DNA from: Singulisphaera acidiphila DSM 18658
GTDB taxonomy: Bacteria > Planctomycetota > Planctomycetia > Isosphaerales > Isosphaeraceae
Direction of reading: 5' to 3'
Assembly (NCBI RefSeq): GCF_000242455.2
Contig: NC_019892.1
Location: 992,001-1,056,000 of the forward strand
DNA length: 64,000 nucleotides
Both the position numbers and the translations under genes were made by a program. Below the pieces are notes generated by a model, which saw nothing but the letters and a program-made list of their open reading frames with translations, was not told the origin of the DNA and ran no database searches. Each line of letters starts with the position of its first letter. The stretch's first letter is position 1. Below, piece by piece: positions 17,048 through 25,908 of the stretch.

Positions 17048-17464
17048 TCACCAGCGGTTAAGCCAACCGCCTCGCAAGCCGCCGAACCCTCTGCCACCCC
17101 ATATCGGGTACGGGCGATACCCGCCATAGCCGTATCCATAGTTTCGATAGACCGGGGCCACATAGCCTGAGTAGAAGGTTGTTGTTCCGGGCGCGATGTA
17201 GCCGGAATAGCCCGAGCTGTAGGTCGTCGTGCCGACCAGGGGTGCGCTGTATGTCCCGATCGCCGGGGCCGCATAGTAGGAGGAATAGCCCGTTGCGCCG
17301 TACGCGCTGGGGCCGTACGCACCGCCGTATGCGGGGTAAGGTGTCCCGATTGAGAGTCCGCCCGAGTAGGGGTTGCCAATCGACAGCGAGAACTGGGCAT
17401 TCGCGTCGGTCGCGTAGCCGAGTACGACGACGCCCGCCAAGACCAAGCCGAAGAGACGCTGCAT
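17048..17464 (-). CDS. Secreted Gly/Tyr-rich protein 2
   Basis: A 138-residue protein with signal peptide MQRLFGLVLAGVVVLGYATDANAQ. The mature region has short repeats built from SIG.PY, GY.SYY, TTTYSSGYSGY and ends in a Gly/Arg/Trp-rich tail. It lies upstream of the related gene at 16432-16857 on the same strand, with about 190 bases between them, so they may be co-transcribed or independently expressed paralogues. No known domain. Confidence 0.8.
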   Translation of the reverse strand: MQRLFGLVLAGVVVLGYATDANAQFSLSIGNPYSGGLSIGTPYPAYGGAYGPSAYGATGYSSYYAAPAIGTYSAPLVGTTTYSSGYSGYIAPGTTTFYSGYVAPVYRNYGYGYGGYRPYPIWGGRGFGGLRGGWLNRW

Positions 17465-17792
17465 TGAGACCTCCTCACTTGAAGGAAGAACCCGGGTGCG
17501 CTATCACCTGAGTGCTCGACCGCGTCAGCGATCGTTCTCTTTGCCATCAATGCAGATGGCGTGCCGACTTATTTGATTGTTTCGCCTAACCCGGTGAAGG
17601 CGCGAGATGCGACTTCGTCTTCGCGGCACAACAGCATAAGAAAAAAAATTTTTGGTAAACCAAAATAAAGACTAGCAAAATGCCGAAATTTACTTGGAGT
17701 TGACCTGAAATGTTGATTATGATGTTTTGGGTAGAAAGTTCGCCAAGGTTCGAAATTTCGTTTTTCCGTGATTCAAATACGAAGGATACAGG

Positions 17793-19790
17793 ATGATGGC
17801 GAGCGTGACGGAGGGGGGAGGAGAGCGTCGGTCGCTGGAGGAGGTGCATGGTTCGGTCTCGGTGGCGCAGCGGAATCCGCTCAAGCGGCTCTTCGCGTTC
17901 ATGGGGCCGGCGTATCTGGTGAGTGTGGGGTATATGGACCCGGGCAACTGGGCGACAGACCTGGAGGGGGGCGCGCGGTTTGGCTATGCGCTGATCTGGG
18001 TCTTGTTGATGTCGAACCTGATGGCCGTGCTCTTGCAGACGCTCTCTGCGCGGCTGGGGGTGGTGACCGGCCATGACCTGGCGCAGGCCTGCCGCGCAGA
18101 GTACTCGCGCCGGGTCAACTTCATGCTCTGGATCCTGGCCGAGGTGGCGATCGCCGCGACCGACCTGGCGGAGGTTTTGGGCACGATCATCGCCCTGAAA
18201 CTGCTCTTCGGGATGCCGTTGCTTTGGGGGTGCGCGATCACGGCGTTTGACACCTTCCTGCTGCTCTGGCTCCAGCGGTTCGGGATGCGGAAGATGGAGG
18301 CGATCATCCTCGTCCTGGTGGCGACGATCGGGGCCTGCTTCCTGATCCAGATCTTCATGGCCCGGCCCGATGCGGGGGCCATGCTCGGCGGTCTCCGTCC
18401 GAGCCTGCCTTCCGGAGCTTTGTTCGTCGCGATCGGGATCCTGGGGGCGACGGTCATGCCGCACAACCTCTACTTGCACTCGGCGCTCGTGCAATCGAGG
18501 CAGATCGGTTCCAGCACGGCGAGTAAGGCGGATGCCTGCCGCTTCAACCTGATCGACTCGGCGATCGCCCTGAACGCGGCCTTCTTCGTCAATGCCGCCA
18601 TCCTGATCCTCAGCGCTGCGGTCTTCTTCAAGAATGGGCTCGAGGTCGCCAGCATTGAGGAAGCGCACAAGCTGCTGCCGTCCTTTCTTGGCTCCTGGGC
18701 CCCGATCCTGTTTGGGATCGCCCTGCTCTGCGCAGGGCAGAGTTCGACCTTGACGGGCACGCTGGCCGGCCAAATTGTCATGGAGGGTTACCTCCATTTG
18801 CGGATCGCCCCCTGGCTCCGTCGCTTGACGACCCGCTTGATCGCCCTGACCCCGGCCGTCCTGGTTATCTTTTTCGTCGGGGAAGGCTCGACCCAGCAGT
18901 TGCTCGTCCTCAGCCAGGTGATCCTCAGCCTGCAACTTTCGTTTGCGGTGATCCCGTTGATCCACTTCACCTCGAGCCGCAAGAACATGGGGGTGTTCGC
19001 CACGCCCTGGTGGGGCAAGATCCTGGCCTGGCTGACGGCCGCAATCATCGTCACCCTCAACGGCAAACTCGTCTTCGACCAGATCGGCGACTGGGTGGAA
19101 CTGGCGGCGGCGTCGGGACGGACGGTTGGGCCGCTTCCGCTCTCCTGGATCCTGGGCGCCGCTCTCTATAGCCTGACTGCAGCGGTGATCGCCCTCTTGA
19201 TCTGGGTAACGCTCAAGCCCTGGATCCGTCCCTCTCCCGCCTGGTCCCCTGCGCCGACTGTCGAACTGGACTGGGGCGATATGGTTCGCCACCGGCCCTT
19301 GGAGACGATCGGAGTCGCGCTCGAGCATGATCAGGCCGACGCCGAGATCCTCAACAGGGCCCTCAGCTTGGCTCGCGCCGGCGAGACCGACCTGGTTCTG
19401 CTCCACGTCGTCGATACGCCGATGAGCCAGGTCTACGGTGACGACACGGCCGATCGCGAAACGGCCGGCGACCTTCGCTATCTCGCCGAAGTCGTCCGGA
19501 TGCTGGGCGACCGGGGGTACACGGCCCGCTCCGTTCTGCTCCACGGCCCCGATCGTGCGGCGCTCCTGGTCCGGCAACTGAAGCAGGAGCCGGTCGACCT
19601 CCTGGTCGTCGGATCGCACGGCCACGGCCTGGTCCGTGACCTGCTCTTTGGGCAGACTGTCGACAAGGTCCGTCACGGCCTGGGAATTCCGATGCTCATT
19701 GCTCGCCCCGATCGCGGGTCCGCTTCGTCTGACGCCGTCAAGCCAATCCTTTCTCCAGAATCCCAGCTTGGCACTACACCGTCGAACTAA
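17793..19790 (+). CDS. NRAMP-type divalent metal transporter fused to a UspA domain
   Basis: A 665-residue fusion. Residues ~35-470 form an 11-helix NRAMP transporter with the metal-site motif DPGN (49-52) in helix 1 and MPHN (222-225) in helix 6, the Met being the soft ligand that selects Mn2+/Fe2+ over Ca2+/Mg2+. Residues ~505-640 form a universal stress protein domain ending in VVGSHGHG...LLFGQ, close to the UspA ATP-binding G-x2-G-x9-G motif. The soluble domain may couple uptake to ATP or stress state; this is inference. ATG 17793 or 17796 are both possible. The 200 bases upstream are very A/T-rich but show no recognisable riboswitch or MntR site. Confidence 0.92.
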   Translation: MMASVTEGGGERRSLEEVHGSVSVAQRNPLKRLFAFMGPAYLVSVGYMDPGNWATDLEGGARFGYALIWVLLMSNLMAVLLQTLSARLGVVTGHDLAQACRAEYSRRVNFMLWILAEVAIAATDLAEVLGTIIALKLLFGMPLLWGCAITAFDTFLLLWLQRFGMRKMEAIILVLVATIGACFLIQIFMARPDAGAMLGGLRPSLPSGALFVAIGILGATVMPHNLYLHSALVQSRQIGSSTASKADACRFNLIDSAIALNAAFFVNAAILILSAAVFFKNGLEVASIEEAHKLLPSFLGSWAPILFGIALLCAGQSSTLTGTLAGQIVMEGYLHLRIAPWLRRLTTRLIALTPAVLVIFFVGEGSTQQLLVLSQVILSLQLSFAVIPLIHFTSSRKNMGVFATPWWGKILAWLTAAIIVTLNGKLVFDQIGDWVELAAASGRTVGPLPLSWILGAALYSLTAAVIALLIWVTLKPWIRPSPAWSPAPTVELDWGDMVRHRPLETIGVALEHDQADAEILNRALSLARAGETDLVLLHVVDTPMSQVYGDDTADRETAGDLRYLAEVVRMLGDRGYTARSVLLHGPDRAALLVRQLKQEPVDLLVVGSHGHGLVRDLLFGQTVDKVRHGLGIPMLIARPDRGSASSDAVKPILSPESQLGTTPSN

Positions 19791-20213
19791 TCCCTCGCTG
19801 CCTTTGTTTCGTGGCGCATCCGGTAAGTTCGGATATTCAGACCGGTCGTGCGACTTTTTGGCCGCTTGGCTCAACGTCAACGAATGCTACCGGATGCACC
19901 ATACTAGTCCTCGGTTGCCCTCCACCCTGGAACGGTTCATTTAAACTGAGTCGTCTGTTGGGTCTAGGAAAGCAAAACGATCTGTCGAATCGTGAGTCTA
20001 TTTTGAGCTCGATGAAAGCTATTGTAGGCGACCTCTAGTTGCTTGAAGCTTGGGTCATCTTTTTGTTTTAGAAGATTTGTTGAAAGTCAGGTTGGGGATT
20101 GGCCCGAATCTAGCATGGTCAGGAACTTGCTAATTGAGTGAGTGTTGGGTTGATCGCAAGCGATCGGCCCTCCCTTCCCCTGTCAGCGGGCTTGTTCTCG
20201 GTTTGAGGGAGAC
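19791..20213. other. Non-coding gap, A/T-rich
   Basis: About 420 bases without a supported gene. A short perfect palindrome GATCGC-AA-GCGATC occurs at about 20152-20165. No tRNA or terminator with a U-tract was recognised. Confidence 0.4.
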
Positions 20214-20621
20214 ATGGTTCAGAGCTCATCCCTTGCTTCTCCTCCCACGTCGAGCCATGAAGCTGGCGACCGCTGTGGCCGATGCAAGGACTCAATTCGC
20301 GAGGTTTCGGCGCGAATCGTGATCGAGTCGGGGCCGTTGCAAGCGGCACATCCTGTACTCACGCTTTGCCCACATTGCTCGGAGTCATTGGAGCGTTGGT
20401 TCGTGCGGCGCGGGCATGGAAGTGGCGGACACAACGGCTCGAGGTCCGCGCGGACTGTCCATCGAGAGAGACGGTCCGAATCGAGAAGATCGGAACCTTT
20501 GGGGGGGGAGTCGGGAGTCACGACCGCGGGCGACATTCTTAGCCCTCGTGTTGTCGTTCTGTCGCTGCTCCTCGCCGCGTGCTTGATTGGGCTCTACACG
20601 ATGCTCAATGCTCTTTTGTGA
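20214..20621 (+). CDS. Small zinc-ribbon protein with C-terminal membrane anchor
   Basis: A 135-residue protein of unknown function. ATG 20214 follows GAGGGAGA closely. CGRC near residue 21 and CPHC near residue 52 form a two-knuckle zinc ribbon, followed by a Ser/Arg-rich linker and a single hydrophobic helix of about 20 residues (VVVLSLLLAACLIGLYTML) at the end, giving a tail-anchored layout. Real status is likely but not certain, since no family is recognised. Confidence 0.55.
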   Translation: MVQSSSLASPPTSSHEAGDRCGRCKDSIREVSARIVIESGPLQAAHPVLTLCPHCSESLERWFVRRGHGSGGHNGSRSARTVHRERRSESRRSEPLGGESGVTTAGDILSPRVVVLSLLLAACLIGLYTMLNALL

Positions 20622-20801
20622 GTTCGTCTCGACTGGCTTTTTCCTTGGCGAGATCGCGTCCTTTGGAATTCATCCTCGGCTTGAGGAGCCGACACGTTGA
20701 CCGGGGCATGAGGTGCGATTTAGAATTATGCGGAATGCAGAGACGCTTTGTTGAGGTAGCTTCGAAAGTTAGTGGGCCGCGTTCGGACCGTATAAGACGC
20801 G

Positions 20802-21332
20802 ATGGCGATCACGTATTACAAACGGTTCCGGATGGAGATCGACCTTGATGGCTCGTTGACTCCACCCGTGCTGCTTCCCCCGTTCACCTGGACGCAGTGG
20901 GAGGAGTCGCTGGTCGACCAACACGCCGAGGTCAAGTATCTCAGTTTCCGGGGCGAAATCGACGCGTGCGTCTTCCCCTGTCTGGGAGACCGCCACGGCT
21001 GTCAGCGCCTGATGCGAGAGATTCGCCGCAAGCCGGGCTTTTTGTCAGCCGCCACGTGGTTGATCTCAAGCCCCGATGGCTTTGTCGGCACGGTCCAAGG
21101 GGTGATGGACCGCGGGCCGATCGGCGCCATTCAAAACATAGGGGTGGTCCCCGAGTATCGTGGCAAGGGACTCGGCCAATCGCTGGTCCGGCAAGCCCTC
21201 GAGGGTTTCTACCAGGCCGGTTTGCGGCGGGCCTACCTTGAGGTGACTGCCGAGAATAGCGCGGCGGTCCGCCTCTATCGCGCGGTCGGTTTTCGGCGGG
21301 CGAAAACGCTTTACAAAGCTGTTGACGGCTGA
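20802..21332 (+). CDS. GNAT family N-acetyltransferase
   Basis: A 176-residue protein. The C-terminal half is a GNAT fold: IGAIQNIGVVPEYRGKGLGQSLVRQALEGF contains the acetyl-CoA pyrophosphate loop (Q/RxxGxG/A), and LEVTAENSAAVRLYRAVGFR is the typical motif B ending. The substrate is unknown. There is no Shine-Dalgarno before ATG 20802; TATAAG at 20791-20796 lies six bases upstream, so a leaderless transcript is possible. The M16-like gene follows about 110 bases downstream. Confidence 0.88.
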   Translation: MAITYYKRFRMEIDLDGSLTPPVLLPPFTWTQWEESLVDQHAEVKYLSFRGEIDACVFPCLGDRHGCQRLMREIRRKPGFLSAATWLISSPDGFVGTVQGVMDRGPIGAIQNIGVVPEYRGKGLGQSLVRQALEGFYQAGLRRAYLEVTAENSAAVRLYRAVGFRRAKTLYKAVDG

Positions 21333-21442
21333 TCGGCGCGAGAGCCGTGGCTAGGACGGCTCAGGTCGGGTATCGTCAAGGCAACTCCGAAACGGGGCGG
21401 ACGGACCGCCCCGACGTCCGTCTGACTGTTCCCGAGGTCGCC

Positions 21443-22696
21443 GTGCCCGACGCTCCTTCGATCGCGCAACATACTTATCCCAACGGGCTGGTCCTGATCG
21501 CCGAGGCGATGCCCGGCGTTCAGTCGGCCGCGTTCACGTTGCTGCTGCCGGCGGGGGCCGCTTACGAGGCGGCCGACCGAGGGGGCGCGGCCTCGATGCT
21601 CTCGGAGTGGATCACCCGAGGCGCGGGAGAACGCGACAGCCGTGAGTTGCTCTCGGCGCTCGACAACCTCGGGGTCAACCATGGCGAGAGCGCCCAGACC
21701 CTACACACCAGCATCGCCGCCGCCACGCTCGGACGCAACCTGATCCCGGCCCTCGAACTCTTCGCCGATATCGTGCTTCGCCCCCACCTCGACGATGAGG
21801 AGATCGAGCCGATCCGCGCTTTGGCGCTGCAGAACCTGCGGAGCTTGGAGGACGACCCCGGCACCAAGGTCATCTACGAGCTGCGCCGCCGGCATTTCCC
21901 CGACCCCTGGGGACGCCCCGCGCCTGGGACTCCCGAAGGGGTCTCCGCGCTTTCGCCCGATGAGCTTCGCGCTTTTCACACCCTCGCCTACCGCCCCAAC
22001 GGTGCCATTCTCGGGGTGGCCGGTGCCATCGACTGGCCGGTGCTCCGCGAGGCCGTCGGCCGACTCTTCGGCGGCTGGGAACCTCGGCTCGAACCGGTCG
22101 TGCAGGAACGGCCGACCGGCCCGCTCCGCGACCACATCCTCCGCGAGACGCAGCAGATTCAGATCGCCCTGGCCTATCCGACAGCCACGGTCGCCAGCCC
22201 CGACTACTACCGCGCTCGCGCGGCTGCGGCGATCCTCGGCGGCTATTCGTCGGCTCGGCTCTTCACCGAGGTCCGCGAGAAGCGCGGACTCTGCTACTCG
22301 GTCTATGCCAGCTACGAGAGCCAGCGCGACCGGGCCGCCATCCTCTGCTATGCCGGCACCTCGGCCGACCGCGCCCAGCAGACGCTCGACGTGACCCTCG
22401 CCGAAGTTGAGCGCCTGGGCAGCTCGGGCGTCGAACTCGAAGAGCTCGAGACGATGCGCGCCGGCCTGAAGAGCTCACTGGTCATGGCGCAAGAGTCGAG
22501 CATGAGCCGCTCGGGTTCCCTGGCCTCCGACTGGTTCCACCTCGGCCGCGTCCGCTCGATTGGCGAGATCTCCTCGGCCCTCGACGCCTTGACCCCTGAG
22601 TCCGTCAGCGACTACGCCGCCAGTCAAGCCGCCAACGACCTGACCATCCTGACCCTCGGCCCTAACGCCCTGGACTTGCCCAAGCAAGACGCCTGA
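21443..22696 (+). CDS. M16 peptidase-like protein lacking zinc site
   Basis: A protein of 417 residues from GTG 21443 (GAGG close upstream); a GTG at 21347 would add 32 non-conserved residues. Overall fold and landmarks match M16 metallopeptidases (YPNGLVLIAEAMPGVQSAAFTLLLPAGAAYE at the start, YSSARLFTEVREKRGLCYSVYASYES in the C-terminal half). The HxxEH zinc motif is replaced by SMLSE at residues 51-55, so it cannot bind zinc and should be the non-catalytic partner of a heterodimer. The catalytic partner is likely the gene at 28145-29383, 5.4 kb away. Confidence 0.85.
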   Translation: MPDAPSIAQHTYPNGLVLIAEAMPGVQSAAFTLLLPAGAAYEAADRGGAASMLSEWITRGAGERDSRELLSALDNLGVNHGESAQTLHTSIAAATLGRNLIPALELFADIVLRPHLDDEEIEPIRALALQNLRSLEDDPGTKVIYELRRRHFPDPWGRPAPGTPEGVSALSPDELRAFHTLAYRPNGAILGVAGAIDWPVLREAVGRLFGGWEPRLEPVVQERPTGPLRDHILRETQQIQIALAYPTATVASPDYYRARAAAAILGGYSSARLFTEVREKRGLCYSVYASYESQRDRAAILCYAGTSADRAQQTLDVTLAEVERLGSSGVELEELETMRAGLKSSLVMAQESSMSRSGSLASDWFHLGRVRSIGEISSALDALTPESVSDYAASQAANDLTILTLGPNALDLPKQDA

Positions 22697-22733
22697 GCCG
22701 GGACCGTTCTCCTCCCCCCTCTGGGACTGCGTG

Positions 22734-22790
22734 CGCCCCGCTCGCAATTTAATTTATTTGATTTTATGTGAATGAATTGCGGGCGGGGCG
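22734..22790. terminator. 16-bp stem hairpin downstream of M16-like gene
   Basis: CGCCCCGCTCGCAATT at 22734-22749 pairs with 22775-22790 with a single mismatch; the loop is 25 bases and A/T-rich. It starts 38 bases after the M16-like stop. The loop is longer than usual and no U-tract follows, so it could instead be a palindromic repeat. Confidence 0.45.
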
Positions 22791-22869
22791 TCCGCGATTC
22801 CAGGAAAGGCCGGAGAAAGCCGGAAGAATTGGTGAAAAGCGTCCTCTGTCCTCTCTTGAGGGATGGCTC

Positions 22870-22949
22870 ATGGACTACCAGATCTTCGAGTTAGGTCACG
22901 TCTCCTTGCAGCGCGGAGCCACGCTCCGTGACGCGAAACTCGCCTACAA
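22870..22949 (+). pseudogene. 5' fragment of MetX-like alpha/beta hydrolase gene, interrupted by IS
   Basis: ATG 22870 opens a frame of 26 codons plus two bases (MDYQIFELGHVSLQRG...LAY) that ends exactly at the left border of an insertion sequence. Joined to base 24314 after removal of the element and one copy of the duplication, the reading continues in frame as LAYKTYGTLNAARDN, restoring a normal homoserine-acetyltransferase-like N-terminus. Confidence 0.85.
22944..22949. repeat. Target-site duplication, left copy, second IS
   Basis: CTACAA, repeated at 24308-24313 directly after the right terminal repeat. Confidence 0.75.
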
Positions 22950-24307
22950 CTGGTGTTTTGCAAAGTCAGGATAACCCCAGCTGAGCCACGACATGTTCAT
23001 AGGGTTGCTCAAATTGCGTGACTTGCTCGATCGCCCACGAGAGCGTCGTCCGCAGGGCTTCCCTCGTCATCGCCCGACAGGCCTCGCCGATGGTCATCAG
23101 CCGATGGAGTGCCCACTCCTTCGCACGACCCTGCTTCAACTCGCTCATGAGCAGACTGTACGCCAGCATGACCAGGTACATATGCCGGGTCTGGCCCTGG
23201 ACATCACGCAACTGACAGTCACCCAACCCGAGTTGTTGCTTGCCGTCCCGATGGAACGTCTCCGTGCCTGTCCAGCGATGGCGGTACACCCGCACGATCC
23301 GACTCACCTCCCAGGTAATCCGATTCGTCACCAGGATCTTGCAGCACGTCCCGTCGTTGCGGTAGTGCCAGAGGATGACAATCCGCACCTTGTGGTTCAC
23401 CCCGGGGATTCGGACCGTCACCGTGAAGTACCACTGGCGACGGTCGCCGATCCTCATCGCTTTGCGGTCCTCCACCGGGATCGACGCCGCCAACTCGTTG
23501 GCCTTGAGGATCCCCCCCTTCCACTCCAACTTGCGGTTGGTCTTGAGATCGCCCACGTAACCGTGGGGCCGTCCCAACCGATCCTGCTTCCCATCAATGT
23601 GGTTGAGGACCTCGGCGTTGGTGAAGTAGCAGTCCATGGCGAAGTCGCCGGGGATTCCCCGCTCGCAGACCCAATCGATCAGCTCGCAGCACAAGGCGGT
23701 ATGGTTGCGGAACGGCTCGTCCAAGGCTTCGCAGACCTCTTGCTTGCGGAAGAGCCGGAACTCCAGGGGGTAGTGCTTGCCGCTGGTGCAGACGTAGTTG
23801 ACGAAGAGATAGTCCTGGGCGATCTTGTTCCGCTCTTCGGTGTGGTCCCAGAACCAGTTGGCGTCGGGAATCAGCATCCCGTCCCGATCGACGAGAGTAT
23901 TGTCGATCGGGATGACGCCCTGAACGCTGTAGCGAGTGGAGGGCTCCTTCTGGAGTTGCTCGAGCCTTCGATCGTTGAGCGTCTCGGGGTCCCACTGGGC
24001 GGCGGTGAGGAAGCGATTGAGGCAGGATTGGTCGGTGGTCTGGGCGAACTCGTCATGAATGCCGAGGACGGTTTTCCGGTCGGCGACGAACAGGCCGGTG
24101 AGGTACTCGGCGAAGTGACGACGTTGGCACTCATTGGCGAAGAGGTCGCCGTGCTGGGTCAGGGCGGCTTCGACCAGCTTGGGAAATTCGATAATTCCAG
24201 GCATAAGCCGATGCTCCGCAGTCCAACTGCGCCAGAGCAATTTGGGCAAAACTCGAGCCTCGTCTACCTATTTTAACGCTGCCGCGGACCAGTTTGCAAA
24301 ATACCAG
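22950..24307 (-). mobile_element. Insertion sequence with IS701/IS4-superfamily transposase, 1,358 bp
   Basis: Terminal inverted repeats of 15 bases: CTGGTGTTTTGCAAA at 22950-22964 and the reverse complement of CTGGTATTTTGCAAA at 24293-24307 (one mismatch). Direct 6-bp repeats CTACAA flank the element. It carries one intact transposase on the minus strand and splits an alpha/beta hydrolase gene, so the insertion is probably recent. The family assignment rests on the protein; a 6-bp duplication is not the textbook value for IS701. Confidence 0.92.
22966..24204 (-). CDS. DDE transposase, IS701-like
   Basis: A 412-residue transposase; ATG 24204 is preferred because the longer frame to 24249 runs towards the element end. 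The N-terminus FAEYLTGLFVADRKTVLGIH and the LNRFLTAAQWDPETLN segment, then IPIDNTLVDRDG (first Asp), FAMDCYFTN (second Asp), and YRHRWTGTETFHRDGKQQLGLGDCQLRD (Glu in a Y-x2-RW-x-E-like motif) are characteristic of the IS701/DDE_5 group. The frame is intact and the stop lies just inside the left terminal repeat. Confidence 0.9.
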   Translation of the reverse strand: MPGIIEFPKLVEAALTQHGDLFANECQRRHFAEYLTGLFVADRKTVLGIHDEFAQTTDQSCLNRFLTAAQWDPETLNDRRLEQLQKEPSTRYSVQGVIPIDNTLVDRDGMLIPDANWFWDHTEERNKIAQDYLFVNYVCTSGKHYPLEFRLFRKQEVCEALDEPFRNHTALCCELIDWVCERGIPGDFAMDCYFTNAEVLNHIDGKQDRLGRPHGYVGDLKTNRKLEWKGGILKANELAASIPVEDRKAMRIGDRRQWYFTVTVRIPGVNHKVRIVILWHYRNDGTCCKILVTNRITWEVSRIVRVYRHRWTGTETFHRDGKQQLGLGDCQLRDVQGQTRHMYLVMLAYSLLMSELKQGRAKEWALHRLMTIGEACRAMTREALRTTLSWAIEQVTQFEQPYEHVVAQLGLS

Positions 24308-24313
24308 CTACAA
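24308..24313. repeat. Target-site duplication, right copy, second IS
   Basis: CTACAA, the same as 22944-22949. Confidence 0.75.
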
Positions 24314-25241
24314 GACTTACGGCACGCTCAACGCCGCGCGGGACAACGTGATCGTCTACCCGACCTGGTACTCGGGGCAGCATCAAGAGAACGAGTGGTT
24401 GATCGGCCCGGGGATGGCGCTCGACCCGGGCAAGTACTTCATCGTCGTTCCGAGCGCGTTGGGCAATGGCTTATCCTCATCGCCGAGCAACACGCCCGAG
24501 CCGTACAACCAGGCCCGCTTTCCCGAGATCACGCTCTATGACAATGTGACGCTGCAACACCGCTTGATCACCGAGGTCTGGGGCATCTCGAAGGTCAAGC
24601 TCGTGGTCGGTTGGTCGATGGGGGCGCAGCAGACCTTTCAATGGGGAGCGCTCTATCCGGAGATGGTGGAACGGATTGTCCCGTTCGCGGGCTCGGCGAA
24701 GACTTCACCGCATAACTTCGTGTTTCTGGAGGGGGTCAAGGCGGCGCTGAAAGCCGATGCGGCGTTTGCGGAAGGTTGGTATGAAAAACCGCCGACCAAA
24801 GGCCTCCGTGCCTTCGCCCGCGTCTATGCCGGCTGGGGTTTCTCGCAGCCCTTCTACCGGCAGGAACTCTGGCGCACGCTCGATTTCTCGTCGCTGGAGG
24901 ATTTCCTGGTGAGCTACTGGGAGGGCTTCTTCCTCAAGAAGGACGCCAATAACCTGCTCGCGATGCTCTGGACCTGGCAGCACGCTGACATCAGCGCCAA
25001 CCCGGTCTTCGCCGGTGACTTCAAAAAAGCACTCGGCGCCATCAAGGCGCGGGCCATCGTGCTCTCGCCCGAGATCGATCTCTACTTCCCACCCGAAGAC
25101 AACGAGTGGGAAGTAGAATATATGCCTAATGCTATCTGCCGCCGGATGCCTGGAGTTTGGGGCCACTTCGCGGGTGGTGGGGTGAATCCCGTCGATATCC
25201 AACTTATTGACGAGACGTTGAAGGAAGTCCTCGCTGGCTGA
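24308..25241 (+). pseudogene. 3' fragment of MetX-like alpha/beta hydrolase gene
   Basis: About 310 residues remain, opened by a spurious in-frame start within the IS end at 24294. The nucleophile elbow GWSMGAQQ (GxSxG), the acid segment LSPEIDLYFPPED and the terminal WGHFAGGG histidine are all present, so the catalytic core is intact. Only the first ~26 residues are separated by the insertion. The family covers homoserine/serine O-acetyltransferase-like and related hydrolases. If transcribed from the IS, a slightly altered protein could still be made, but the natural start is lost. Confidence 0.85.
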
Positions 25242-25394
25242 GTCTCAATAAGGGCTTGAGCCGTACGAAGCACGGCACGGCGGCAGCATGCGATTTCGGA
25301 TAAATCCTGGTTTCAATGACTCGAGCCTGTTCTTCCTCTTCTCCCGTGCCGTGTGTCTCGTCGATTCATGGTGAGTGAGATTGAGCGCCCGATC

Positions 25395-25823
25395 TCATTT
25401 CGCTCCGGCCGCTTTCGAGGCGGACTTAAACTGGTCCGCCGTCATTTTTTTGATCGTCGTTCCGTCCTGCATGAGGACGAAACCTCCCAATTCGGGGGTT
25501 TGTTTTTCGTAGGCGATCACCTTGTCCGAGGCTCCATCCTGGATTGTTGCTCCCCAGACGACAACGACATCTCCATCGGAGATGGACTTGAAGCCGTTGG
25601 GGAAGCCAACCCGGTACTTTTGAAACGCCGTGGCGTTTTGAGGCGGCTTCTTGGCATCATCCTTCTGGATGGTGAGAAGTTCGGCGACTTCGCTCAACGT
25701 ATTATGCTGAAAGGATTCCGTGCCTGCTGTCGTACTACTCGGTGTACTTGCCCCTGCACCGCAGCCAGACGTGATCCCTATCAACGTTCCCATAATTACG
25801 ATCGCACCGATGGCTCGAATCAT
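25395..25823 (-). CDS. Small lipoprotein downstream of DUF1559
   Basis: A 142-residue lipoprotein: hydrophobic N-terminus and lipobox ITSGC, then a Ser/Thr/Gly-rich linker and a compact domain with KYRVGFPNGFKSISDGDVVVVWGATI and GGFVLMQDGTTIKKMTADQFKSA. The last part resembles a short recurring domain seen beside DUF1559 genes in planctomycetes. It lies 85 bases downstream of a DUF1559 gene on the same strand and is probably in one operon with it. No function is known. Confidence 0.8.
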   Translation of the reverse strand: MIRAIGAIVIMGTLIGITSGCGAGASTPSSTTAGTESFQHNTLSEVAELLTIQKDDAKKPPQNATAFQKYRVGFPNGFKSISDGDVVVVWGATIQDGASDKVIAYEKQTPELGGFVLMQDGTTIKKMTADQFKSASKAAGAK

Positions 25824-25908
25824 CTCAGCGGCTCCAAGACAGTTGAAAGCGGAAGTGGACCCGGCCGGTCCAGGCCGGGTCCACGTCTGAGCATTGTGCC
25901 GGTAACGA

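Noticed and set aside
17600..17792. Possible Mn riboswitch (yybP-ykoY) or MntR site before the NRAMP gene
   Set aside because: Region is A/T-rich but lacks a recognisable conserved core; CGAAATTTCG is too short a palindrome to call.
17586..19880. 764-codon open frame on the minus strand
   Set aside because: Shadow of the NRAMP-UspA gene: it is antisense over its full length, extremely rich in Arg/Asp/Gln/Glu/Pro with no domain.
22993..24276. 427-codon open frame on the plus strand inside the IS
   Set aside because: Mirror of the transposase reading frame; composition is typical of a shadow.
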